A stretch of 64,000 bases of DNA from Petrolisthes cinctipes. Taxonomy: Eukaryota; Arthropoda; Malacostraca; Decapoda; Porcellanidae. The position numbers and the translations under genes were made by a program. Position 1 is the stretch's first letter, and each line of letters begins with the position of its first letter. The stretch is from the NCBI GenBank assembly GCA_033782935.1, contig JAWQEG010000710.1, positions 6,634,001 to 6,698,000 on the forward strand. Reading direction: 5' to 3'. A model generated the notes under the pieces. That model did no database searches. It had not been told where the DNA came from and worked only from the letters and a program-made list of their open reading frames with translations. Below, piece after piece: positions 49,354 to 57,880 of this stretch.

Positions 49354-49689
49354 TTCGCCCACACAAAGAGACATTGCTCTATGCAATGTTTAATAGATTC
49401 GTGAAGTGGTAACGACGCCTTTGCATGTATAACTATTACAATAACAATTCATCCACACTTCACTTATTCTTGTATGTGTCAATTACTATCACCAGTTACG
49501 TGTTCATTTTTGCCAATGAGTGGAAAACTCCCAACAGTTACTTTAGCTTTTCAATCTTAGGAAGAAACTCCGAGACAAGAATGAATGTACCTGGTAATTT
49601 CTGCTCAGTACAATTTGTACACATTTAAGCAATATATAAGTGTGGTGTATGTAATGCATTGTGTATTTGTTACATAATATGTAGGAAAT
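49354..49689. other. Non-coding 3' internal region of the young LTR element
   Basis: No frame with a motif lies between the 3' LTR and the tandem repeats. The bases next to the 3' LTR read GTGTGGGCGAA on the minus strand, a weak polypurine tract candidate. Confidence 0.5.
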
Positions 49690-49900
49690 GCAACAATATC
49701 TCTGGAAGGCAATACATATATTAGTAATTATCCGAGCCTGGGATCAGAGTAAACCGCTAGAATCTGTGTCTTGGATAAGGTTACACAAAAATACTGCAAT
49801 AATATTCTGGAAGGCAATATATATATTAGTGAATTATCCGAGCCTGGGATCAGAGTAAACCGCTAGAATCCGTGTCTTGGATAAGGTTACACAAAATACA
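49690..49900. repeat. 106 bp tandem duplication upstream of the 3' LTR
   Basis: GCAAYAATAT-CTGGAAGGCAATA through CCGAGCCTGGGATCAGAGTA and GGATAAGGTTACACAAAA occurs at 49690 and again at 49796, with a handful of differences. Confidence 0.9.
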
Positions 49901-49995
49901 ATACATATAACATCGGATTTTTCCCCAATTCTAGGAAACCACTTGATCTGAGTCGCATAAGACTCGTGCTCGTTGCGCTCGGAGAGGTAACCATT

Positions 49996-50128
49996 ACGAG
50001 CAATTCGACCCGGAGGATACTTCTGCCGGTCGATCTTCGCATGAATATTTACTCGGTTAACTCTAATTAACGAGCAATTTGACCCGGAGGATAATTCTGC
50101 CGGTCGATCTTCGCATGATACCAACTGC
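49996..50128. repeat. 74 bp tandem duplication at the RT deletion junction
   Basis: ACGAGCAATTYGACCCGGAG starts at 49996 and again at 50070. The second copy runs directly into the RT coding sequence. The last real RT residues and this repeat meet at about 50110-50130, so the RT-to-3'-LTR deletion breakpoint lies in or next to it. Confidence 0.85.
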
Positions 50129-52216
50129 TTCCATGTCATTAATTTCCTTACGTACTGTATCAATCAGCCGTACAGGAATAGTATATGGTTTCACCCTCAC
50201 TGGTGTGTCGCTCGTAAGCTGAATCTCATGACAGGCTACGTTGGCAACAGCAGGCCTGTCAGAGAACACACGTGAATATTTTGCCAGTACCGCATTGACC
50301 CTTGCAATCTGGTCTGGTCTTAAATTCTCCGAAACGGAGACCTCAGCCACTGTCTCACCTTGACGAGCTTCAGCCGTCTGGGGAGTATATCCCTCGTCAC
50401 CCTCGGGAATTACCACAGCAGCGCTAACCATGTCTACTGCTGGGGAAAAATGACCACGGACTAGACTTAACACTTCACTCTGTTCTGAGGTGATGTTACA
50501 ACAGCCTGCCCCAAATGTGGTAACAATGGAAGTACACCCCTGTTGGGTGGTGTAATATTCCTTAAGCATATTAATATGGAACCGCTTGGCTTCACCTTTG
50601 ATTTTAACTATGTAGTTAAGGTCATTCACCTTCTTGACTACTTCAAAGGGACCCTTCCACTGAGCCAACAACTTATTATGAGCTGTTGGTAACAGAACGA
50701 GACACTTCCCCCCTACCTGTAGCGTTCGGAGCTTAGTTTTCCTATCATAGTAGGACTTCTGAATCTCCTTTGCTTTAGATAACTCCTGCTTTGCAATCTC
50801 GCAGGTTTGCTGTAATCGTTCTGCCAAATCAATTACATAAGAATAAGTGGTTTTCACCACGGGATCCGATTCCTCATCGTCCCAAAGTTCACGTAGAACC
50901 TGAAGTGGTCCTCGAGCAGGTTTACCATACACTAACTCGAATGGACTAAATTGCAACGATGCCTGAGGTGCTTCGCGATACGCGAACAGTAGTGGCGAGA
51001 TATACCTGGACCACTCCCTAGGTTGTTCTACTGCCATCCTCCTCAACATTTTCTTGAGAGTACCATTAAACCTCTCACACAACCCATTACACATTGGATG
51101 ATAAGGTGTTGACCTCAACCCTTTAACTGAGAGTAATCTCCACAATTCCTCCATCATCGCGGAGGTAAATTGACTGCCTCGGTCGGACAATACCTGCTTT
51201 GGTATGCCGACACGACAGAATATATCCAACAAGGCTTCAGCCACTGTAGTGGCTTCAATATCACGCAGAGGCACTGCTTCAGGCCATCTGGTCGCGAAAT
51301 CCACACAGGTAAGAATGTACTTGGCACCGTCCGTAGCCCTCGGAATAATCGGTCCAACAATATCAACCGCTACTCTCTCAAATGATTCTGAGATTAGCGG
51401 TAGAGGTTTAAGAGGTGCGGGCTTCACCCGACCCCTGTCACACGTTTTCTGACAAACGTCACATGACCTCAACAATCTCCCTATCTCTCTCCCCATACCT
51501 GGCCAATAGAAATGAGACTGAATCCTATCCATTGTTTTCCTCATCCCCATATGACCCCCTAATATAGAATGATGACCCAGGGTAAACACAGCCTGTCGGT
51601 ATTTCTCTGGTACGAGAAACTGAACCCTCTCTTCCCCATCGGGGTTTACTGTACGTCGGTAAAACCTGTTTCTCCTCCTGACGTAACTGGTTACAATACC
51701 CTGTCGATCTCTACTCTCACCCTCAAGTGCCTGCTTGCGAACAAGTGCCAATGAAGGGTCACTTGCTTGCTCTGCAATTACATCCTCGCAATTGACGAGA
51801 TCGGCGGCAGTTGTCACTTGAAGTGGAACAACTGTTTTCTTTGCATGCGCCATACCCCTGGTTACAGCAGCTGCACCAGTCTGCGTGGAAACTTCCACTG
51901 AACATGCATTCTTAACCCCTGGTATATTCCCTATTACCAAATCTGACACAGGATTTTGCATGACTGCTGCAATTACCTGGCCTGTATAAAATGGACTCTC
52001 CACTGCAACTTTAGCAAGAGGATAGAGCCTCCTGGTACCATCAATCATAGTGATAGTTACCTGCTCCCCTGTAAAATCATTAGAAGCAACTAAACCATCA
52101 GCGACACAACACCCCGATGACCCATTATCTCGAAAGACTTCAACAGATATCCCGTTAACAATCCCCGGACAAATATGGAAACCAGACTTACCTTTCGAGA
52201 CTCCTGTCGCGTTTAG
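50090..52216 (-). CDS. Pol of the young LTR element: protease, integrase, start of RT
   Basis: Directly after the UGA the frame gives a retropepsin-like fold segment (GIVNGISVEVFRDNGSS, with DNG where DTG is usual) and DLVIGNIPG. Counting from the first ATG (52048), residues 159-199 are the HHCC zinc domain (H159, H166, C196, C199). The integrase core has D229 (VAVDIVGP), D289 (LSDRGSQF) and E325 (GLCERFNG), a DD35E set, so all catalytic residues are kept. GKCLVLLP...WKGPFEV (about residues 443-470) is a GPY/F-like C-terminal module. Residues 605-645 begin an RT domain (KPYTIPVRL...EINDMEAVGI), and then similarity stops. Polymerase and RNase H are missing. Related full-length elements continue with RT here. 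An integrase-competent but RT-deficient product is inferred. Confidence 0.85.
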
Positions 52217-52219
52217 TCA
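52217..52219 (-). promoter_or_regulatory. In-frame UGA between gag and pol, candidate readthrough site
   Basis: Gag ends at TGA, and the next codons are CTA AAC in the same frame. The frame stays open from there into protease-like sequence and the 661-codon pol frame (52219 to 52048 is 171 bases, exactly 57 codons, with no other stop). UGA followed by CUA is a known leaky context in several viruses and cellular genes. Readthrough would yield Gag-Pol. The alternative is a simple nonsense mutation in one copy. Confidence 0.6.
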
Positions 52220-53341
52220 CAATTGATGAGGTTCGTGAACCGACTGAGGCACTCGTGGTTCTACACTAGGTTGAACCGCCACAGGTGAATACTGGGGTTC
52301 ACCCTGTGTTGCAGCTGCCGATCGCTGATAATAACCTTTATTTCCACTATGGTTATTACTATTTTTCCAGTTACTTTTTCCTTGGTAACGGTACTGATTG
52401 GACTGCTGCGAATAGTGATTATTACCTTGTTTCTGGGTGTGATTAAAATGAGGGTTAGGTTGCAGACGAACAATTTGACTCTGCTGCTGTGACTGATTTT
52501 TACTCGACTGGTTATATGAAACAGCAGAGTTCTGAGAAGGCTTATTCGACTGATTAATTTTCTTATTAGGCTGAATCCGCGTGTGGTAACCATACGCGGT
52601 AAAATGTGCGTCCGACATATCCACCATCGTTTGCAACATTTTCACCTTGTTGGTTTTCAGCTGAGCCGACAATTCTGGAGGGCAAGACTTCTCCAGTTGT
52701 GTACGAAGCAACAAGTCTTTTACCCCCTCCAAAGTCTTAGGTGTTTCGGCCTTCTCCAACCACTGATCCAGGTAACTGGTCAGACGTGCACTAAACTGTG
52801 CAACAGTCTCCTTATCCTGTAAGGATGCACGCCAAAACTGAGTCCTAGCGTCATCGACCGTCAACCCGTACGCCTGTAACAAAGCCTTTTTCATGTTCTC
52901 ATAATCTCTGGCGGTACTGTCGAGTCGGTGGAGAATACTAAGTGCTTTTCCATCGAATAAATTAATGAACTCGAGCTTCTTTATATCATTATCTAATCTA
53001 TACGTGTCTGCAACCATTTCGAATCGCTCAATAAACGGCTCGATATCGTCTCCCTCTACGTATTTTGACAGCTGTAACCTTGGGGTCACGGTGGTTGAGC
53101 TTACACCCTCACTTCCACTCGAGCTTTGACTTTCACTCGCACGTAATTTCAGTTCCAATACTTCCTTTTCATGTTCCCATTTCAATTGTTCTTGCTCTCT
53201 CTGTTCTCTTTCATTTTCTCTTATGGCCGCCCTTTCAATTCTTTCTTCTTCTTGGCGGGTCTTAACGTACACTTGAAGTTCGGCCTTACCTTCAATTCCC
53301 AATAGTTGAGCCTCTCCCAATAATTCTTGTACGGTAGACAT
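52217..53341 (-). CDS. Gag polyprotein of the young LTR element (374 aa)
   Basis: This protein would assemble the particle that packages the element RNA. Residues 25-75 are strongly charged and probably coiled coil (runs of Glu, Arg and Gln). Residues 87-250 form a Gag core: LQLSKYVEGDDIEPF, a LTSYLDQWLEKAE helix, then SCPPELSAQL and MVDMSDAHFTAYG, resembling the SCAN-like capsid end of related gypsy elements. Residues 255-374 are rich in Asn, Gln, Ser and basic residues. No Cys-Cys-His-Cys zinc knuckle is present, and RNA binding may rest on the basic tail. The ATG at 53341 is the first in frame after the primer site. The frame closes with UGA, and the same frame continues as pol. It appears intact. 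Confidence 0.9.
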   Translation of the reverse strand: MSTVQELLGEAQLLGIEGKAELQVYVKTRQEEERIERAAIRENEREQREQEQLKWEHEKEVLELKLRASESQSSSGSEGVSSTTVTPRLQLSKYVEGDDIEPFIERFEMVADTYRLDNDIKKLEFINLFDGKALSILHRLDSTARDYENMKKALLQAYGLTVDDARTQFWRASLQDKETVAQFSARLTSYLDQWLEKAETPKTLEGVKDLLLRTQLEKSCPPELSAQLKTNKVKMLQTMVDMSDAHFTAYGYHTRIQPNKKINQSNKPSQNSAVSYNQSSKNQSQQQSQIVRLQPNPHFNHTQKQGNNHYSQQSNQYRYQGKSNWKNSNNHSGNKGYYQRSAAATQGEPQYSPVAVQPSVEPRVPQSVHEPHQL

Positions 53342-53449
53342 TTTTAATTTATTTTCTATCGTTTCGGTTGCCTTAATTTCTGGACAGTTATGACTATCTA
53401 CTCGTGAAAGTGTGCGCGTGTGTGACTGGAGTTAATACAACGCTCAGGT

Positions 53450-53467
53450 CCCTATGTTCGGGCGCCA
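53450..53467 (-). other. Primer-binding site, tRNA-Lys type
   Basis: Three bases after the 5' LTR the minus strand reads TGGCGCCCGAACA, then TAGGGAC. The first 13 bases are those used by tRNA-Lys(UUU)-primed retroelements, with a small insertion before GGGAC. The position directly after the LTR supports both the primer site and the element's orientation. Confidence 0.85.
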
Positions 53468-53470
53468 ATA

Positions 53471-54658
53471 TGTGACGGTGATGTGAGAATGATTAGATAA
53501 TGTAATTTATAATATGGCAATTACAACTTACCTTGCCCGGTTAATTTATGATCTTCGTTGGTTGGCTGCAGCGAAGAGAGTACTCAGGGTTAACTCCCCG
53601 TTTTTAGGCCTCAAGCACCACGCACATAATAAATTTATGTTAAGGGTTCTTCCCGATATATATGTATTTATATAGATAACAAATCTACTGGTGCATTTAA
53701 ACAACCAATTGCAAATTTCTATATTTATTCAACTCCAGTATTTTTAGCCAACATGAATAATTAAATTTCACACACACACACACACTCACGCCACGCTAAC
53801 TAGCTACTCGCTCTCGCTACGTCTCGTTCGTATACGTGACGATAGTCTAGGTTACGTTAACACTTGTAGTAATTCTATCAATTGTTACGCGAGTTGGAAT
53901 ATTTCTTAATGTCTCACACTTGGGAATAATTTAGAGTCTCACAACACACTCGTAATTTTCAAAGATCCAGCTCCCCCTCACCTTAATTCACTTACTGAAC
54001 CACCGTCGATGCAACTGGCCAGTATACAACTGTAAAGCCTTGTGAATCGTGGTAATATCCAACGAATTCGGCGTCTACGTTGATCCTTCCCCACTCAACA
54101 CGTGGAGGATTAATTCAGGCAAGGGAAGCTGACGAACGAGTGTGTTCCTTCCTTCAAGTGTGTTTTCCAACTAACCTATATTTCCAAAATTGACTGGAGG
54201 CTGGAAGTTCAAAATTTCTACTGACTCCTCCTCCTATCTGTGTTCGTTTGTCCTAACTGGCTACGATTACATTGTACCCACTTATACTGAGTTATACATG
54301 CAATTGCAATTTACCTATGGCGTGCTAATAGTTCCCAATGATTTCCCTCCACTTCACGATCATTTGCAATACCATAAGTTACCCTGGTAGCATAATTATT
54401 AATACATTATGTACTTAATGTACGAACACCTATATGACTGAATGTGGCAAATTCAGTTGAACCATGACCCTTTTTCCCTTTTTCTACCTGGTCTATTTTT
54501 AATACTACCTGGGGATTAACTAGCTGCACCCTACATGAACCCACTCCTACCTCCTTTGTCTCGTGGAATATTCCCCTACTCTAGAACATTCTCCAGTATG
54601 GAGTTTTCCAACTCTCTGTAATTCAAATTACGTCACGAGTCTATGCTGACTCGTGACA
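53471..54658 (-). repeat. 5' LTR of the young element
   Basis: 1188 bp, reading TGTCACGAGTC... on the minus strand and ending ...ACCGTCACA. It carries a perfect 10 bp inverted repeat, GTCACGAGTC/GACTCGTGAC, with a six-base loop at its very start (54632-54657 on the plus strand). This could be a terminal structure used by the integrase or a binding site; that is inference. A CA microsatellite lies at 53768-53785. Confidence 0.95.
53665..53674 (-). promoter_or_regulatory. Candidate TATA box of the 5' LTR
   Basis: The minus strand reads TATATAAATA here, about 990 bases into the LTR and 195 bases before its end. This position suits a U3/R promoter. No initiator or start-site evidence is available. 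Confidence 0.35.
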
Positions 54659-54668
54659 GAGCAGCTAG

Positions 54669-55500
54669 TAAGAACATAAACCCAAGAATTATTTTACGTT
54701 AGTAGCATTTATTAGGAATAGTGAATACTTTCATTGCTCGTATTTTACCAGATTGTGTATGGAGCACAGTGGCGGTTAATGTATAACCTAAAATTATAAT
54801 TTCCTGGTTAAGAAAATGACACATAGGCAGTTAAAGTTTGAGGCCTACCTAATGTAATCTCTGGATAAGCTTCTTTATTGTTACTTATTATGAATGTACG
54901 TCTATAGAAAAATAATCAAATCGTTGAGATTAGCGATGACTACGTTATTAATAACGCCAATACGAAAATTGACCATATGCTGAAATATGGATGAAACATT
55001 ACATAACCCAAATGGTCTACGAATGTATTCATAATAACCATGGGAAGTACTAAATGTTGTAATGGGTTGACTTTTATCATCTAATGCTACTTGCCAGTTT
55101 CCACTGACCAAGTTTAAGGTGGAGAATATCATAGGCTTTGATTTACCAATGTTAGACAAAACATCTTAAAGGAGGGAGGGGATATTTATCTTTAATTGTA
55201 GCATTATTTATTTGTCTGTAATCAATTACTGGCGTAAATTCACCATTATTATTGAAACCAAAACATTGGGCTGTTAAAAGGGGAGTTAGAATTCTTAATA
55301 ATGCCTTCATCCATCATTTCATTTATAATTTTCTTTACAACTTTCTGCCTACTACGAGGTACGGTAGTTTATATGCTCGAATAAATGGGTTGAGGAGATG
55401 TTAGTGTAATGGCATGCTTTATAATGTTGGTTCATCCTAAGGATTCACCAAGTAGGGCAATCGCATTTCAATATGTGGCTAGTATGGTGATAAGATTATC
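54669..55500 (-). pseudogene. Reverse transcriptase relic of the old Ty3/gypsy element (right half)
   Basis: The minus strand from about 55260 reads a degenerate DYRQIN segment, and then an open frame (55159-54902) reads FSTLNLVSGNWQVALDDKS, YYEYIRRPFGLCN and FQHMVN, the palm blocks of Ty3/gypsy RT. The catalytic Tyr-x-Asp-Asp block has become Asn-Leu-Asn-Asp, so one catalytic Asp is lost. Past it the frame is broken, and it ends at 54669 at a Helitron boundary within the conserved block before the thumb. The continuation is at 46099 and leftward. Order and strand fit gag (57147) and protease (56260) upstream. Confidence 0.88.
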
Positions 55501-56180
55501 ACGATAAAGTGGAAAATCGCGTCCACTGACAAAAATTTCTAAGTTGTTCCCTTATGTGACTATCACTTTATCCTTCGGTAAGAACCGATACAATATTTCC
55601 TTGTGGTATTGGTCTAACTTCCCTCTGTACAGATCACATAGATATGTTCCTTTCTTTACATGCATATTGGTAGATGATTTATTAATATCAGTGATATTTT
55701 CACTGTTTACATTGGGTAAAGTAAATTAATCCCTGATTATATATTATTTTACTAGTTCTATTGAGAATAGAACGGTAGTATGTGGCTGTACACGAGATGG
55801 AAGCTTTACCTTCAATTAATGGACGAAATTTGGAGTTAATATAGTATTATAATATGCAGCAATGGCCTTTATGATACTGGGGTCGTGTCCCTCATTTTCA
55901 ATATGTATAGAGTTAACTTTACATGGACTTATATGTTGGCCTGGACAATCCTGTATTGGAATACATTAATTCCTAAAATGTATTATTTTATATTTAGTGT
56001 TAATTAATATGGTTTGTTTGATAAGGTATGATAAACCTAGTTTATAATTTCGTATTATATAAAATGCAATATGTATATGGTTAGTTCCCTTGTCTAACCA
56101 TACAGGAAGGGTTAAAGTGTCCCTAATACCTGTAATTTATTGCCTGTCATGGTTGACAATGCTATGTCACCTGTTCAATC
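55501..56180. other. Degenerate linker between protease and RT of the old element
   Basis: AT-rich with stops in all frames. By position it corresponds to the end of protease and the start of RT, but I could not read conserved blocks reliably. Confidence 0.5.
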
Positions 56181-56345
56181 TTGGTTTATAAATGCCGCTG
56201 GGGAGCTAATTTGCATAATTTGTTAAAGGAATTATCCGATAACAAGGAAACTGCCGCGCCTGTGTCTATCATTAAGTGGGTGTTACTATGTGATACTAGG
56301 ACAGGGAATTATAGTATATTAACGGTAAATGCGACGACAGGGCCT
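56180..56345 (-). pseudogene. Protease relic of the old Ty3/gypsy element
   Basis: Minus-strand frame near 56266-56255 reads IDTGAAVSLLS, the aspartic protease active-site loop (Asp-Thr-Gly-Ala), preceded by a VAFTVNIL-like strand. An upstream stop and later stops make it non-functional. It lies between gag and RT, as expected. Confidence 0.8.
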
Positions 56346-56367
56346 ACAGTTTTATTTTCGGAACGTT

Positions 56368-57147
56368 TTAATATTGTGGCGGTCTCGTTTCATACATCAT
56401 ATTTTGATTGTGCAAGTCCCATTTCATTCTGTTAAGGATCATGCATTCATCTAAGGAATGCGACTTTGATTCATGTAAATGACTGTATTTATGATTACTT
56501 TTCCCTTGATTATTTCCTTTAGTATTATGTAAGGAATACCAATCACTGGTAATATTATTATTTCCGTTACAGTGTTTGCAACGTTTTCCCTGTGATTCCC
56601 TTTGAGTAGGTGTGGCATCAAAATTAAAATTCTTCGTCCCCATGGATTGAGTAATCTGTAATTCACGATGTATGATACGAGATTCCTTCGAATTTAAAGT
56701 TAGAGACCCTGATAATGCAAGTGCTTTTGCTGGTTCACTTGTAGTTATGTTTTCTGCCTTTGTTATAAACATTCTCTGAACCCATGATAATGAATTATGA
56801 ATTTTACCATCCCCAAAAACATCAATAAGTGACTGTCTGAATGTAGCATATGACGTTAAATTCTCTGGATCAGAAAAAGCACTTGTAGTTAACATATAGC
56901 TGGCTGGACTATGTGGTGCAATATGCTCTCTCACGAATCTTATCTTATGTAAGTCCTGCTCTATATTAGTTTGGTTAAACACATCCTCCAAATGACGCAA
57001 GAAGAGATGAATCCCATATCTTGGATCATCTCTCGTATAATACTTGTGGGTGGGTAAGATTGTCATTGTATGCATAGAGGAGGTAGTGGGGCTAGAAGAA
57101 GTTGTATGAAGAGCAGATACAGTCGGAGATTGTGGAGGAGTAGCCAT
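56368..57147 (-). pseudogene. Gag relic of the old Ty3/gypsy element (259 codons open)
   Basis: The frame opens with a Ser/Thr/Pro-rich start (residues 1-30). A capsid-like region follows (about 35-130) with FLRHLEDVFNQTNI, KIRFVREHI and YATFRQSLIDVFGD, resembling the Gag of mobile elements with a retrotrans-gag fold. Around residue 190 it reads CKHCNGNNNITSDW, a zinc knuckle in which the His and last Cys are replaced (by Asn and Trp), and a second weak Cys/His patch follows near SHSLDEC. The open frame is unusually long for a dead element, but the knuckle is broken. The true start may be the ATG at 57147, 70-90 bases after the primer-site candidate. Confidence 0.75.
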
Positions 57148-57219
57148 TGTTGGAGAAAATACAGATTAATATAGTATACCAGATTAAGTTTTTAATGGGG
57201 GTAAGGTAGAAGCAGAAAA

Positions 57220-57238
57220 TGTACTCGAATGTGTTGGC
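57220..57238 (-). other. Possible primer-binding site of the old element
   Basis: The minus strand reads TGGTGCCAACACATTCGAG, starting with TGG as primer sites do, 73 bases upstream of the gag ATG. I cannot name the tRNA, and the adjoining 5' LTR end is not recognised, so this is tentative. Confidence 0.35.
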
Positions 57239-57239
57239 A

Positions 57240-57880
57240 CCACAAACGAGGCTTAGGGAGGCAGGGAAATCTAGCTTGGAGACTAATGAATCATTATCAG
57301 GGATATTCGAAGTTAGTTATGATACCTTTGGATTAATGGGGGAGAATATCTTTACCTTTGTTGTAATTTGGCACTTCTTTTCTTTCTTTCTGGGCTGTAA
57401 TTAAGGAACCTAATCTATTCTAACATGTTCGTGGACAAGTGAAAAATAATGTAATGTAACATGTAATGTGTACCTACTTTTAGTTGACTTTAGTTGCAAC
57501 GACGATGACGACGAGTTGAAGTCTAGTTGGGGTGGTGTCTGACGAGGCGACGATGTGGAGAGGCGAAGCGATTATTAGTTAGCTCGCACACTAACACACT
57601 AACAGTCGTTATTGGAGTGAAGATGATGAACGTTGACTTGCCTTTACGAGAGAATTTACGTAACGAGGCATCAGCGTGGTGGTGATGGAGGTTGTGGTGT
57701 TGTCCTGACGAGAGCATTTACGCAGGGACGCCGATGTGGTAGTGATGAAGTGATGATTGTTTGTTGTGAAGTAGATGAGGTCCCCTTGTAGGTCAGTTGC
57801 AGTTATGGTGAAGCAGGTGCCTCTTGTAGGTGAAGAATTTGTGGTTTATCTCCCTCGTTAGAGGTCGTAAGATTATACCC
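57240..57880. other. Probable old-element LTR region, unconfirmed
   Basis: This should hold the 5' LTR of the old gypsy element by position. The stretch 57490-57800 is rich in GACGA, GATGATG and GTGGTG words. I found no matching copy at the left end of the element, so no LTR is claimed. Confidence 0.35.

Larger units (their letters stand above)
48166..54658 (-). mobile_element. Young LTR retrotransposon, Ty3/gypsy group with integrase before RT (Gmr1-like)
   Basis: Two 1188 bp LTRs (48166-49353 and 53471-54658) appear identical on reading, begin TG and end CA, and are flanked by GAGCA at 48161-48165 and 54659-54663. The element is on the minus strand: 5' LTR, tRNA-Lys-type primer site, gag, in-frame UGA, protease, integrase, then the first part of RT. 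Integrase before RT is the order of Ty1/copia, but the integrase and RT start are Ty3/gypsy in sequence. This combination is known from Gmr1-type elements. The rest of RT and RNase H is absent: only about 700 bp separate the RT start from the 3' LTR. It sits five bases from the 3' end of a Helitron. Confidence 0.93.
46100..54668 (+). mobile_element. Non-autonomous Helitron, about 2.07 kb, split by a nested LTR element
   Basis: The 5' end is TCTATATACATAAAGCC at 46100, preceded by A (46099) and followed by a CTGTCTGTGTGTGT run and CGCGATGCACGCCTAAACCG, a usual Helitron 5' layout. The 3' end is CTAG at 54665-54668, followed by T (54669). A perfect hairpin (CCGCCC GAA GGGCGG, 48144-48158) lies 8 bases upstream of CTAG once the LTR element (48166-54658 plus one GAGCA copy) is removed. 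Insertion between A and T without target duplication is the Helitron rule. Rejoining the flanks makes the interrupted gypsy RT frame continuous, which confirms both ends. There is no Rep/helicase frame in the 2071 bp body, so it is non-autonomous. Confidence 0.85.
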
